Shown: positions 24,952 to 34,460, counted from the first letter of the stretch. The stretch: DNA of 64,000 nucleotides from Cryobacterium sp. M96 (GCF_002929845.1 NZ_PJJS01000052.1:1-64000); one strand, 5' to 3'. Numbers and translations are program-made. The notes: generated by a model not told the origin, from the sequence alone.

Positions 24952-27429
24952 TCAGTTTCCCTGCTCGGGCGCGACAGCGGGCAACTTGATCGGAGATGTT
25001 GATTCGTGCGCCTCGGCGTCCGGGCCGCCAACCGTGACCGGCACGCCGCCGGAATCCGCAGGGCGGGATGCTGCGGTCGTTGGAGCCGGTGACGGGCCGG
25101 TACCGTCCGCTACTTTCTCCACCCGCACAGCCGCATTTTTGAACAGGGGCTGCTTGGATACCGGATCCCACTCTGTCATCGTCAGTTCGTTGGCTGCGGT
25201 GGGGTGACCGTCCGGACCGGGTCGTCCCGAATCCCAATAGCCGTAATGAAACGGTGCGAATACCGTACCCTCGCGCACATTGCTGACGCGGGCGGGAACG
25301 ACAAGTGCACCGCGACGGGAGGTGACTCGTACAGTGTCACCCTCCACGATATCGAGCCGGCCAGCATCCAACACCGAGATCTCTAACCACGCCGACGGTG
25401 CCGCGTCGTTGAGCTGCCGGGCACGACCGGTGCGAGTGCGCGTGTGGAACTGGTACGCGGTGCGGCCGGTCGTGTACCGCAACGGAAAGTCGGCATCCGG
25501 CTCTTCGGATGGTGGCGCATAGGGTGCAGCCTTGAAAACGGCGCGCCCGTGAGTCTCCAGCGCACGGAACGCCTGCTCACCGGCCGAGGCACCGGTGAGC
25601 AGGTCATGGCCGAACGTTTCGCAGTCGTCTGGCTCGGTGGCGAAGACGCCGTCACCGTAGAGTCGAACTGTTCCCTCCGGATGCTCGTCGTTACACGGCC
25701 ACGGAATGCCGCTTCCTCCTCGAAGTCGCGTGTAGGTGATGCCGGTGTAGTCACACGGGCGGCCTCGGCTGCAGTCCTGCCACGCGCGGAATCCGTCCTC
25801 CGGTCCGGCCCAGTCGAGAAGTGGCGCGCCCGAATTCGTGCGAAAATTCATCCGCGCCGAATAGTCAAGAAAAATATCCAGATCGCTCCTTGCCTCACCA
25901 GGCGGCTCGACGGCCTTGTCGGAGAGATGCACCGTACGATCCGCGTTGGTGAAAGTTCCTGTTTTCTCGCCCCAGCCCGCGGCCGGCAGCACGACATCGG
26001 CAAACAGCGCCGTTTCGGTGAGATAGAGGTCCTGCACGACGAGGAAGACGTTCTCTTGGCCGAGGATGGCGCGGATACGTTCCAATTCCGGCATCGAAAT
26101 CGCCGGGTTCGTCGCCGAGATCCAGAGAAACTCGATGTTGCCTTGCTCGACATACTGAAAGATTTGCATCGCATGGGTTGGGGGAGCTTGGTGCGCAATG
26201 AGCGAAATATCAACGTCCCATAGGGTCGCGAGCTCGCGGACGTGCTCCGAATTCTCCCAGTTGCGGAATCCGGGAAGGTCTCCGTCCGCTCCGCACTCCC
26301 GGTTGTTCTGCGCGGTGGGCTGGCCGTTCATCTGCAGCACCCCGCTTCCTGGCGCGCCGAGTTTTCCTCGCAGCAAGTGCATATTGTTCACTTGACACGA
26401 TGCCGCGGTTGCCTGCGCCGACTGGTAGAAGCCCTGCAAAACGGTGGAGAGCACTCGGGCGCTCGTGCCGAAAATTTGTGCAGCTTCTCGCACATCGTCG
26501 ACCGAGACACCGCAGGTTTCAGCTACTGCGTCTGGCGTCCATGGTTCCACGACGGCCCGCAATCTGTCGACTCCGATGGTGTGGGCCGCGATGTAGGCCT
26601 CATCAATCCATCCGTTCATGAACAGTTCCCGGATCAGACCATTCATCAGTGCCTGGTTCGTCCCTGGACGCACCGCAAGGTGCACGTCCGCGACCCGCGC
26701 CACCTCAGTCTCACGCGGGTCGATACAGACAATACGTGGCCGGTCGGGCCCGGCGATCCGATCGAGCACCCTCGCCCACAGCACCGTCTGCGTCTCGGCC
26801 ATGTTGTGCCCGAATAGGAACATCGCATCACATTCGTCGATGTCGGCGCAGCTATTAGGCTGGCCATCCGCACCAAAGCTCTCCTTCATCGCCGCCGCCG
26901 CGGTCGCCGTGCATAATCGGGTGTTGCCATCCATGTGCGGGGTACCGATACCAGCCTTGCCGAGAATTGCCAGCGCGTAGTACTCCTCGAGAAACAATTG
27001 GCCGCTGGTATAGAACGCGTGGCTCAGTGGACCCTTGTCCGCCAAGAGCTGCCTGCTTCGCTCGACGATCCGGGACATCGCCGTGTCCCAGTCGGTCTCG
27101 ACCAACTCGCCACCGATCCGGATGAGCGGACGAGTCAGCCGGTCGCCGTTCGACATACCCTGCCAACTGCCGAAGAGGCCCTTCGGCCCGAGTCGCCCAT
27201 GATTGACGGTGTCGATGGCTCGACCCCGCACTCCGACCATCCGCCCGTCTTTCACCGCGATGTCGCACGCGCAGCCATTGCTGCATAGCGTGCAAGCCGA
27301 CTGCACCCAACGATCAACGTCGTCCTCACCGAGGCCATCAGCCAACTTCTGATCAACACGCACCGGCCACTTCTCGCCGCGGCCAAAAGGCGTCCTGGTG
27401 CCCCAGATGTCGCCGATCCTGTCCACCAT
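24952..27429 (-). CDS. Molybdopterin oxidoreductase (assimilatory nitrate reductase/formate dehydrogenase-like)
   Basis: 825 residues from ATG 27429 (MVDRIGDIWGTRTPFGRG); the frame runs on to 27654, but the added residues lack family character. N-terminal iron-sulfur motif CTLCSNGC (CxxCxxxC), MopB core, DGNTRLCTATAAAAMKESFG with the probable Mo-ligating Cys, FLFGHNMAETQ, and a C-terminal molydop-binding domain (YTTGRTAYQFHTRTRTGRA). The usual fourth cluster Cys (family form GRLCPKG) appears as GRLGPKG. No Tat signal, so cytoplasmic. The proline/alanine-rich C-terminal tail is poorly conserved. No electron-transfer partner or cofactor gene is adjacent, so the substrate stays open. Confidence 0.85.
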   Translation of the reverse strand: MVDRIGDIWGTRTPFGRGEKWPVRVDQKLADGLGEDDVDRWVQSACTLCSNGCACDIAVKDGRMVGVRGRAIDTVNHGRLGPKGLFGSWQGMSNGDRLTRPLIRIGGELVETDWDTAMSRIVERSRQLLADKGPLSHAFYTSGQLFLEEYYALAILGKAGIGTPHMDGNTRLCTATAAAAMKESFGADGQPNSCADIDECDAMFLFGHNMAETQTVLWARVLDRIAGPDRPRIVCIDPRETEVARVADVHLAVRPGTNQALMNGLIRELFMNGWIDEAYIAAHTIGVDRLRAVVEPWTPDAVAETCGVSVDDVREAAQIFGTSARVLSTVLQGFYQSAQATAASCQVNNMHLLRGKLGAPGSGVLQMNGQPTAQNNRECGADGDLPGFRNWENSEHVRELATLWDVDISLIAHQAPPTHAMQIFQYVEQGNIEFLWISATNPAISMPELERIRAILGQENVFLVVQDLYLTETALFADVVLPAAGWGEKTGTFTNADRTVHLSDKAVEPPGEARSDLDIFLDYSARMNFRTNSGAPLLDWAGPEDGFRAWQDCSRGRPCDYTGITYTRLRGGSGIPWPCNDEHPEGTVRLYGDGVFATEPDDCETFGHDLLTGASAGEQAFRALETHGRAVFKAAPYAPPSEEPDADFPLRYTTGRTAYQFHTRTRTGRARQLNDAAPSAWLEISVLDAGRLDIVEGDTVRVTSRRGALVVPARVSNVREGTVFAPFHYGYWDSGRPGPDGHPTAANELTMTEWDPVSKQPLFKNAAVRVEKVADGTGPSPAPTTAASRPADSGGVPVTVGGPDAEAHESTSPIKLPAVAPEQGN

Positions 27430-27654
27430 CACAACACCCTCTTCCGCTCCGACTTGTAGTCTGCGCCCGCGAGCAGCCCAGATCAACGTCCAGACGAGAC
27501 TCATCCACAGTGCTCCGACACCGCCGTCGGTGAAGTGAAGCCGACCGTTTCGAGGGTCAAGTAGGCGAATGCCATGTTCTCGCCCCGCAGGTAGGGAACG
27601 ATGACCTGAGCGACACGATTCATGTTTCGGTACAGCAACCTTCACCCGCACCAC

Positions 27655-28298
27655 CCCTGGCTCCCTGAGAAGGCAATATTCAGCGGTGGTTCAATGAGCG
27701 CGAGCGCGGGGCTAGCCATCATTATTGAAAGCCCGTGCTGCCGCCATGACGCCGCGCGCTCGACCGGTGGACAGCACCTCGGCCAGGGACTCGTCATCCA
27801 ACTGGGGATTCATCCCTATGAGCCACGCACGAGCTACTTTGCCCGGTTCCACCGCGAGCGGTAACTCAACAACTTGGAACGTATCGCACAGCAGCTACTC
27901 GCTCGTCTACGGCGGATGAACCGTTCCGTTGGCCCACCGTATGAGACCCCGCGCGTTCTTCGTGACGATCACTCCGAGCAGTGCCTGACCAAGTTGCGAC
28001 TGCAAAGCACCAACGATGTCGCTGACTCCACGTCGCCCTCATCCGCCTGATATCCGCAACCGTGCCGAGGCTCAGAAACTCCAAAGCCGCGCCCGTCATG
28101 GGATCAATTGCAATCGGCGTAGATGAAAAGAGAACCCCAGCACCGCGATGGCGAGTGCCCGTAAGACGTTCCCAAACGCCACCCAGCTGCTCAACGCCGG
28201 CTCGAAGCACTGGCGGCGAATTCTGTGCCCCATGAAGGTTCCGCTTACGGACATGCCAGCCAAGACTTGCGTTCGGTTCGATCCGTAGGATTACGCTC
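27655..28298. other. About 640 bases with only gene fragments
   Basis: No intact gene. On the minus strand, two coding-like pieces in different frames look like one broken gene. Upstream is VEQLGGVWERLTGTRHRG and FLSLGTVADI; downstream is DIVGALQSQLGQALLGVIV and ARGLIRWANGTVHPP ending at TAG 27907. The second piece resembles the DNA-binding/antitoxin-like segment of MbcA/ParS-type proteins, but this is a weak visual match. The stretch 27655-27900 shows nothing recognisable. Confidence 0.3.
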
Positions 28299-28763
28299 AT
28301 GCTCCCAACCGCTGAACTCGCAGTGCCGACGGCCGAAGACCTTGAGCTCGTTGAACTCGCAAGAGAGGTCATCGACGCGAACACGGACGCCGGGCCCGAT
28401 GAAGATGGTGCACACACCATGGGCGCGGCAGTTCGAGACGCCGACGGCCGCATGTTCGCTGGGGTGAATCTGTTCCACTTCACCGGCGGTCCGTGCGCCG
28501 AGCTGGTTGCACTTGGCGCGGCGCGTGCACAGGGCGGGCGAGAAATCACGACAATCGTCGCTGTTGGCAATCACGGGCGCGGTGTTGTCGGACCGTGCGG
28601 TCGTGACCGGCAGGTCCTTTTCGATTACTACCCCGGCATCAGGGTGCTTCTTCCGACCGCCGAGGGTGTTCGTGTCGCCACCATTGAGACCCTGATGCCG
28701 TTTGCCGCGTCATGGACTATGGAGGGCGGCACTCAGCAGTTCGACGAAGAGCGTTTCCGCTGA
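28299..28763 (+). CDS. Cytidine/blasticidin-S deaminase-like protein
   Basis: 154 residues from ATG 28299. It contains HTMGAAVRDADGRMFAGVN, then GGPCAELVALGAA with the zinc Cys and catalytic Glu, and VGPCGRDRQVLFDYYPGIR. This order matches the blasticidin-S deaminase branch of the cytidine deaminase superfamily. The second zinc motif is normally PCGxCRQ; here it is PCGRDRQ, with Asp in place of the third Cys ligand. Activity and substrate are therefore uncertain. It stands between broken or unknown genes and shows no operon partner. Confidence 0.75.
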   Translation: MLPTAELAVPTAEDLELVELAREVIDANTDAGPDEDGAHTMGAAVRDADGRMFAGVNLFHFTGGPCAELVALGAARAQGGREITTIVAVGNHGRGVVGPCGRDRQVLFDYYPGIRVLLPTAEGVRVATIETLMPFAASWTMEGGTQQFDEERFR

Positions 28764-28839
28764 CGACCGGCGGAATCGATTGAGGTTCGCCTTGCGGACG
28801 GGGAATCCGAGTTTGAGGAGCGACGCTAAAATCCCTGTC

Positions 28840-29106
28840 ATGGGGATTCGTCAAACATTTGCGCGTGCTCTACGGCCAGGCACGCGAGTGCGGATACTGA
28901 GTGATCCGATCTTCGGGGGCCCATTCAGCGAGCCCTGCTCCGGGACCGTCCAGTCGTCTGAACGAGCGCACGGTCTCACACCGGCAGCGGCTCGGGAAAG
29001 CAAGTTCGTCTATTGGATCGAGTTCGACACGCCGCAGCTCGACAGGGACGGTGACGGCCCATATTCCGCCTCGCAAGTATTGTCCACATACGTCCGTGCG
29101 GTCTGA
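28840..29106 (+). CDS. Small conserved-looking protein of unknown function
   Basis: 88 residues from ATG 28840 (MGIRQTFARALRPGTRVRIL), then FVYWIEFDTPQLDRDGDG and YSASQVLSTYVRAV. The start sits inside a longer frame (from 28702) whose first part overlaps the deaminase gene in another frame, so the later ATG is preferred. The composition suggests a small beta-rich soluble protein, possibly SH3-like. No family assigned. Confidence 0.5.
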   Translation: MGIRQTFARALRPGTRVRILSDPIFGGPFSEPCSGTVQSSERAHGLTPAAARESKFVYWIEFDTPQLDRDGDGPYSASQVLSTYVRAV

Positions 29107-29232
29107 TTAGCTGGAACTGCGACTGCGCCCCTGACTACGCGGGATCGTCCGGTAGCCGTTCGGCTTTCAGACGCAGTTCGTCTGCCATTCAAGAACAGCA
29201 CGCCTGTCGGTGCTGGGATCTACCGTCGTCTC

Positions 29233-29871
29233 ATGGCAGGCAATCAACCGAAACATCCGCGCCACCACTACGCCAAATTCAAAGATCCACCTAACGACCG
29301 CGTGCGCATCGAGATGTTCCTGGAGGCAATCAGCGACTACGCGAGCCTCCAAGCAACGTTTCCACTACCGGAGTTACCCCTCCGAAATGAGGATCACATC
29401 AGCGACGGTATCTACTGGATTGTGAACCTACACGCGGCGCTCTTACGCAAGTTCTTTACCACAGGCGAGCAAACTGAGGTTCATCGGGTGATCGATGCCG
29501 CTCGACGCCAAATGAGGCGCGAGGATGGACGCATATCGACCCATCTCAGCGAGGTGGAAAAGTATGCGCGAGCGGACAGCGTCCCGTCCCGTCTGGCTCA
29601 AAGCTTCGACGGAAACGCGACGCCGGTCTGGGAACGTGTGCTCATCGAGCTCTACGGTCGACATCTCCACAACGACTTCGGCAAATGGCACGCATCGAAA
29701 CGGTTCCCGCACCGAAGCAACACCGTGCCGATGTACGAATGGTGCGGAGCCGCGGTGATTGTCCTGGACATGCTCGTAACCGTCATCCGCGACGGAGAAC
29801 GGGCGGGGGTGATCGACCTTGATGATGACAAGGCGGCCTACTTCACCGAAAGCGGAGCATTGAATCGCTAA
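29233..29871 (+). CDS. Uncharacterised protein, 212 residues
   Basis: Starts MAGNQPKHPRHHYAKFKDPP. Predicted soluble and mostly helical, with charged segments (VHRVIDAARRQMRREDGR, LYGRHLHNDFGKWHASKRF) and one mildly hydrophobic segment near the C-terminus (AAVIVLDMLVTVI). No catalytic motif or known domain recognised. It is followed 74 bases later by the equally unknown gene at 29946, in the same direction, suggesting a two-gene unit. Confidence 0.6.
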   Translation: MAGNQPKHPRHHYAKFKDPPNDRVRIEMFLEAISDYASLQATFPLPELPLRNEDHISDGIYWIVNLHAALLRKFFTTGEQTEVHRVIDAARRQMRREDGRISTHLSEVEKYARADSVPSRLAQSFDGNATPVWERVLIELYGRHLHNDFGKWHASKRFPHRSNTVPMYEWCGAAVIVLDMLVTVIRDGERAGVIDLDDDKAAYFTESGALNR

Positions 29872-29945
29872 TCATGTGCTGGGCACAGGCGATTGGAGTG
29901 AATTGACGACTGCGATGATAAAACCATTCGAGAAAGAGGCCGCGC

Positions 29946-30933
29946 ATGGCGATAGCAGGACCTGGGGATCTTCCCACTGCGTTGGACGTCCTGGAGACTG
30001 CTCTTGGCTCGCGTCCCACGCCAATGCAGCTTCGCAAGCTCACGATTCCAGAACTCGATGACTTGGCCGGTCTCTTGGGAGAGTTGTCTGAGGCACAGAG
30101 CAAGGACGAAATTCCTGGGGGCACCTACCTCGTTGGTGGTTGGCTCGGCACCTACTGGAGCGAGCCCTTTCTCCGGGGCGACCTAAGTAGATCCCTGCTT
30201 TATTATTCCAACCTCCTAGTCCTTGACCCGCTCGCTGACTACTTTGACGATCGGTCGCGTCTGCCGACGACTCACCCGATTCGAGTGCGTAGGCCAGAGG
30301 ATGCAAAATTCAACACCGTCACATCCGGTCCGGCAATATGGAGCACACATGGTACATTTATGGCGTTTAGGGACGACCCGGACAGGGCGGTCGCTCGCTT
30401 CGCTGCAATAGTCGAAAATCTCTACTCGCTGGAATCGCTAATTAAGAGCGGCGTCGTGGTTCTCCGAAGCCAGTGGCCGATTCTCTCCGATCGCAGAGAC
30501 GCTTTGGCGACTTCGGTACGGCACGACGTTCGCTCGCAGGCAATGCAGTCACTGGCGCGCCAGCCCTCTACAGCAGATGACGCATTCGCCGTCTGGGACA
30601 ACCTACGTGGATTGTCATTGAGCTTCTCCGGCGGCGCAATTCCCAGCGACGAGCCGTGGGAAACCCAGCATATTTTCTACTACCTGGCCAAGACCCTCGC
30701 CATCGCAGACGCCTCAGGAGCACAATACGTGCCCTCAACCGAGCGAGACCTCGAACTCCTGCGCACAAAGGTGGGCTCGGCTGCGCGGTTCACCCACCCG
30801 GGAGGCTTTTTGGAAGAAGTGGCCAGAGTGGTCGTTCCGTCATTCGATGTACCAATAGCTCGGGCGGTCGAGATAAGGAAGTCTTCATCAGGCTTTGAGG
30901 ACTGGCGAAGCACGCTAGATCGAATTCGCCGGG
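29946..30933 (+). pseudogene. Uncharacterised gene, 3' end disrupted by IS256-family element
   Basis: About 329 residues of own sequence from ATG 29946 (MAIAGPGDLPTALDVLETAL), with AAAGAGG 6 bases upstream. The frame then enters the IS at 30934 and ends at 30995 with 20 IS-encoded residues. A plausible original tail is EGRHERVANQAWKTNYAGTI at 32357-32425, on the far side of the IS. The protein looks soluble and helical (GGTYLVGGWLGTYW, VVVLRSQWPILSDRRDALAT). Not recognised. Whether the truncated form works is unknown. Confidence 0.55.
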
Positions 30934-32356
30934 GGTCACGTCCCGCTGAGTGGTGGAGTTTCTCGACACCGTGCGGGTCAGCTGTTCTAGCTTAGGCGGC
31001 GGCGAGTTCGGGGAGTATCACCGCCTCGTCGATGACCTCGATGGGGTTGTTCATGGTGGCCAGCTCGAGCATGGATGCTTCGGAGAAGTAGCGGCGTTCG
31101 CCGGCTTCGCACTTGTCGTGCTGCTCGATCAGGACCGACCCGGCCAGGCGCAGCAGGGCCGCGGAGTTGGGGAACACTCCGACGACGTCGGTGCGGCGTT
31201 TGATCTCCTTGTTGACCCGTTCCAGCGGGTTCGTGGACCAGATCTGGCGCCAGTGTCGCCGTGGGAACGCGGCGAACGCGAGGAGGTCGGGTTGTGCGTC
31301 GACGAGCATGGCAGCGACCTTGGGGTGCGATCGGCCGAGCATGGTCGTGACTTCTCGGAACTGCTTCTCGATGTGTTCGCGGTCCGGTTGGGCGAAGATG
31401 GTGCGGATGATCGAGGCGACCATGTCCTGGGATCCTTTCGGGATCACGGCGAGGACGTTGCGCATAAAGTGCACCCGGCAGCGCTGCCAGCCGGCGCCCT
31501 GGAACACGGTCCCGATGGCCTTCTTCAGGCCGGTGTGAGCGTCAGACATGACCAGCTTGACCCCGTCGAGGCCGCGGGTCTTCAACGACCGAAGGAAGCT
31601 GGTCCAAAAGCCCTCGTTCTCGCTGTCACCAACGTCGAAACCGAGGACTTCCCGGCGCCCGTCGGCAGCCACGCCGACCGCGACGACGATGGCCTGGGAC
31701 ACGATCCGGTGCCCGACGCGGGCCTTGCAGTAGGTCGCGTCGAGGAACACGTAGGGGAAGTCTTGGGCGGCGAGGGTGCGGTCGCGAAACTCGGCCACCT
31801 CGGCGTCCAGGCCCGCGCAGATCCGGGACACCTCCGACTTCGAGATCCCCATGTCCGTTCCGAGGGCCTTGACCAGGTCGTCGACTTTGCGGGTCGAGAC
31901 GCCGTGGACATAAGCCTCCATCACGACAGCGAACAACGCCTGGTCGACCCGACGGCGACGCTCCAGGAGCGCGGGGAAGAACGACCCGGCGCGCAGCTTC
32001 GGGATCTTCAGATCGAGGCCCCCGGCTGTGGTCGTCAGGGTGCGCGCTCGGGTGCCGTTGCGGTAAGTGGTGCGGTCGCCAGAACGCTCGAACGGGGCTG
32101 CACCGATGAACGCGGTCGCCTCCGCATCGATCAATTCTTGATACAAGGTTTCGGTCGCGACGCGGATGCGGTCGGTGACATCGGTGAGTTTGAGTTCTCC
32201 CAGCAGGTCGAGCAGGGCAGACTGGTCTAGAGCCATCGTGTGGTGTCCTTTGTGAGTTGCTTTAGTCGGTACTCACTGACCATCCCACGGTGGCTCTTTA
32301 CGTTGACGAAGCAACGCTCAAGAGCGGGAAACCACACCACTCACGGGGACGTAACC
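30934..32356 (-). mobile_element. IS256-family insertion sequence, about 1423 bp
   Basis: Terminal inverted repeats of about 28 bp: GGTCACGTCCCGCTGAGTGG at the left and, on the reverse strand, GGTTACGTCCCCGTGAGTGG at the right. It holds one intact transposase. I could not find a matching 8-9 bp target duplication in the flanks (TCGCCGGG versus GAGGGCCG), so later rearrangement, or an end off by a few bases, is possible. Confidence 0.85.
30992..32236 (-). CDS. IS256-family transposase (second type)
   Basis: 414 residues from ATG 32236 (MALDQSALLDLLGELKLTDV). Motifs: YRNGTRARTLTTTAGGLDLK, IPKLRAGSFFP, VFLDATYCKAR with the first catalytic Asp, VMSDAHTGLKKAIG with the second, WQRCRVHFMRNVLA, and NPLERVNKEIKRRTDVVGVFP with the catalytic Glu. 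Complete and presumably active. It belongs to a different subgroup from the transposase at 4206-5447. Confidence 0.95.
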   Translation of the reverse strand: MALDQSALLDLLGELKLTDVTDRIRVATETLYQELIDAEATAFIGAAPFERSGDRTTYRNGTRARTLTTTAGGLDLKIPKLRAGSFFPALLERRRRVDQALFAVVMEAYVHGVSTRKVDDLVKALGTDMGISKSEVSRICAGLDAEVAEFRDRTLAAQDFPYVFLDATYCKARVGHRIVSQAIVVAVGVAADGRREVLGFDVGDSENEGFWTSFLRSLKTRGLDGVKLVMSDAHTGLKKAIGTVFQGAGWQRCRVHFMRNVLAVIPKGSQDMVASIIRTIFAQPDREHIEKQFREVTTMLGRSHPKVAAMLVDAQPDLLAFAAFPRRHWRQIWSTNPLERVNKEIKRRTDVVGVFPNSAALLRLAGSVLIEQHDKCEAGERRYFSEASMLELATMNNPIEVIDEAVILPELAAA

Positions 32357-32425
32357 GAGGGCCGTCACGAGCGCGTGGCAAATCAAGCGTGGAAAACGAA
32401 TTACGCGGGAACGATCATTCCTTAG
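32357..32425 (+). pseudogene. Probable displaced C-terminal tail of the 29946 gene
   Basis: Directly after the IS right end, the plus strand reads EGRHERVANQAWKTNYAGTI, two more residues, then TAG. It is the only coding-like sequence at this edge and has the same direction as the interrupted gene at 29946. Without a clear target duplication the exact join cannot be proven. Confidence 0.4.
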
Positions 32426-32494
32426 AACAGACAAGAACGTGACACTCAGCCCACCCCTCTAGCCCAGGTCCGTCTCCGTCCGTATGCTTCAAGG

Positions 32495-32710
32495 ATGACA
32501 GACTTCAGCACAGGCGACCGGGTCAGTTGGGCGACGTCTCAGGGGCGAACTCAGGGGGAGGTAATCGAGAAGAAGACGAGCGATTTTGACTTCGCGGGCA
32601 AAACGTTCCACGCCTCGAAAGATGACCCTGCATTTATCGTGAAATCTGAGAAAACGGATGCCGAAGCCGCGCATAAGGCTGGTGCCCTTCGCAAGCTGTC
32701 GCCACGTTAG
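32495..32710 (+). CDS. DUF2945/HVA1-family TUDOR-domain protein
   Basis: 71 residues from ATG 32495. Contains GDRVSWATSQGRTQGEVIEK, HASKDDPAFIVKSEKTDAEA and HKAGALRKL, the signature of the hypervirulence-associated TUDOR-domain (DUF2945) family: small beta-barrel proteins of uncertain function found widely in bacteria and fungi. The length is typical and the gene looks intact. It stands alone between an IS256 element and an IS3 remnant. Confidence 0.85.
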   Translation: MTDFSTGDRVSWATSQGRTQGEVIEKKTSDFDFAGKTFHASKDDPAFIVKSEKTDAEAAHKAGALRKLSPR

Positions 32711-33337
32711 GGGCAACTCAGCGCGCGACCGTGGCCAGCACCATGCGCCGCCTGGGTTGGTGAGCATCAGCCCCAAACGCTGGCGCACCACCACGGTCAG
32801 CCAAACCGGGGACGCCTATCCGGACGTCGCCGTCAAACGGCAGTGGGATACCGGGGCTCTGAACCAGGTCTGGTGGGCGATATCACCCACCTGAGGACCT
32901 GGGAAAGGTGGCTGTATTTAGCCACCGTGATCGACGCGCACTCGCGCCGCGTGATCGGCTGGGCCATCGCCGACCACATGCGAACCGACCTCATCCAGGA
33001 CGCCCTGGTCATGGCCATGGCGCTCTGCGGTGAGCGGCCCGAGCAGGTGATCTTTCTTTCCGATTGCGGCACCAAATACGCGTCAGCGCAGATCACCGCG
33101 TTCGCTAAAGCGCACCGCATCACCCGGTCGATGGGCTACACCGGGGTCTGCTGGGACAACGCGATGGCGGAAAGTTTCTTCGCCACGCTCCAGACCGAGT
33201 TCTACCACCGACGCGTCTAGCCCAGCAACAACAAGGCATCCCGGGAAGTCGGCGCCTGGGTCGAAGCCCGCTACAACCGGCGCCGCCGGCATACCTCCCT
33301 CGGCCAGATCAGCCCCGTCGACTTCGAACTGCAATAA
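32711..33337 (+). pseudogene. IS3-family transposase remnant (rve domain)
   Basis: Degenerate OrfB. After frameshifts near 32880, the frame reads GDITHLRTWERWLYLATVID, IFLSDCGTKYAS (family form HSDRGTQYAS), SMGYTGVCWDNAMAESFF, then a TAG at 33218, then WVEARYNRRRRHTSLGQISP and VDFELQ. The DDE residues can mostly be aligned, but the frame is broken at least twice. The sequence just after (GTGTCCACTAACCGCGGGC) looks like a terminal repeat. Confidence 0.8.
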
Positions 33338-33448
33338 TCAAACCAGAACGCGGGCTCGCTAAAGCCGCGTAACCCCGTGTCCACTAACCGCGGGCAAGGC
33401 CACAAGGCGCTCGCTCAGCGAACCGGACCGGCGATCCGCTCGTCGTGA

Positions 33449-33790
33449 CAAAAACTCGACCGGCTCAACCGGTCGCTGGAGAACCTCATCGATCTATCGA
33501 ACTCCCTCCAGGAGTTCGGAGACACGTGCCCCACGATCTACCGGCGCCGGGCCAAACCACGAGCCTCGGCCGTCCGCTGGAGAAAGAGTCAGCAGCTCAT
33601 CGACCTTGAGCAGCGACATTCCCGCTGGGGACTACTCCCCGATTCGGCAAATCGGGAGATCGACAAGATCGGCGACTTCGGACAGGCGACGCCGGGGGTC
33701 GTTTCCGATGTCGCATCGGACGTCGGAAATGCCGTCTCTGATGGCGCCGAAACAGTAGGCAACCTCGTCGAGGATGCGTGGCCATGGTGA
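33449..33790 (+). pseudogene. C-terminal part of a possible secreted toxin-type protein
   Basis: An open, GC3-biased frame of 113 codons without a start: LDRLNRSLENLIDLSNSLQE, RWRKSQQLIDLEQRHSRWGL, then VVSDVASDVGNAVSDGAETV and GNLVEDAWPW before TGA. The amphipathic helix followed by a repetitive VSDxA tail resembles polymorphic-toxin or type VII-secreted proteins. It ends 31 bases before the GPP34 gene. The 5' part is missing next to the IS3 remnant. The family name is tentative. Confidence 0.45.
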
Positions 33791-33821
33791 CCTTGCCCCG
33801 TCGGCCTGAAAGAATAGGACC

Positions 33822-34460
33822 ATGACAGACGCCACCACGTCGGTGCCGAGCATCGCCGAAGACGTCCAGCTGATGCTCCAGCAGAGGCCGGGACAGCTCG
33901 AACCCGACCAGATCATGCCGGGCGCCGGCGCTTTAATCGAACTCGCGCTCGAAGGACGCATCCTGACAGACCCGAAGGCCGGATTTCTAACCGAGCCCGC
34001 TGACAACGCCCGCCTCGTGGTCGTCGACGACTCGCCGACCGGGTCCGCCATGTTGGATGACGCCCTTGCAGCGGTATCTGCTCGGCGACGACCCCCATTC
34101 GCCTACAAGGTGCTTCAGCCGGTGACTGTCGCCGTGGTGCCCCACCTCTATGTGGCACTCGTCGAGCGCGGGGTCGTACGCGAAACCGGCGGCTATCCGA
34201 TGGGACGTGATCGACTCGAGATCGCTGACGAGTCTGTGTTCCTCGAGCGCAAGTCCGTTCTGGCGCGGGCGCGGACCCTGCCAGCAACGGTGTCGGATCC
34301 CCGAATCGGGGCGGTCATCGACCTGCTGCGTAACAACGGCACGTACCGTGGAGAGACGGGTCTGCTGTCGATCATCGCCGGGGACTGGTACCCGCCAGCG
34401 ACGAGGGACGTCATCTCGTCGATACTTCGCGGCGTCCGCCATATGTCCACATCGCAATGA
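33822..34460 (+). CDS. GOLPH3/VPS74 (GPP34) family protein
   Basis: 212 residues from ATG 33822 (MTDATTSVPSIAEDVQLMLQ). The N-terminal half MPGAGALIELALEGRILTDP, VVVDDSPTGSAMLDDALAAV and the later LLRNNGTYRGETGLLS fit the GPP34 family (PF05719). These proteins bind phosphoinositides in eukaryotic Golgi; the role of the actinobacterial members is unknown. No membrane span. Located between two damaged toxin-like genes. Confidence 0.75.
   Translation: MTDATTSVPSIAEDVQLMLQQRPGQLEPDQIMPGAGALIELALEGRILTDPKAGFLTEPADNARLVVVDDSPTGSAMLDDALAAVSARRRPPFAYKVLQPVTVAVVPHLYVALVERGVVRETGGYPMGRDRLEIADESVFLERKSVLARARTLPATVSDPRIGAVIDLLRNNGTYRGETGLLSIIAGDWYPPATRDVISSILRGVRHMSTSQ

Noticed and set aside
30950..32230. 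426-codon plus-strand frame across the second IS256 element
   Set aside because: Antisense shadow of the intact transposase at 30992-32236.
30934..32356. Target-site duplication for the second IS256 element
   Set aside because: The flanking octamers (TCGCCGGG and GAGGGCCG) do not match, so no duplication is claimed.
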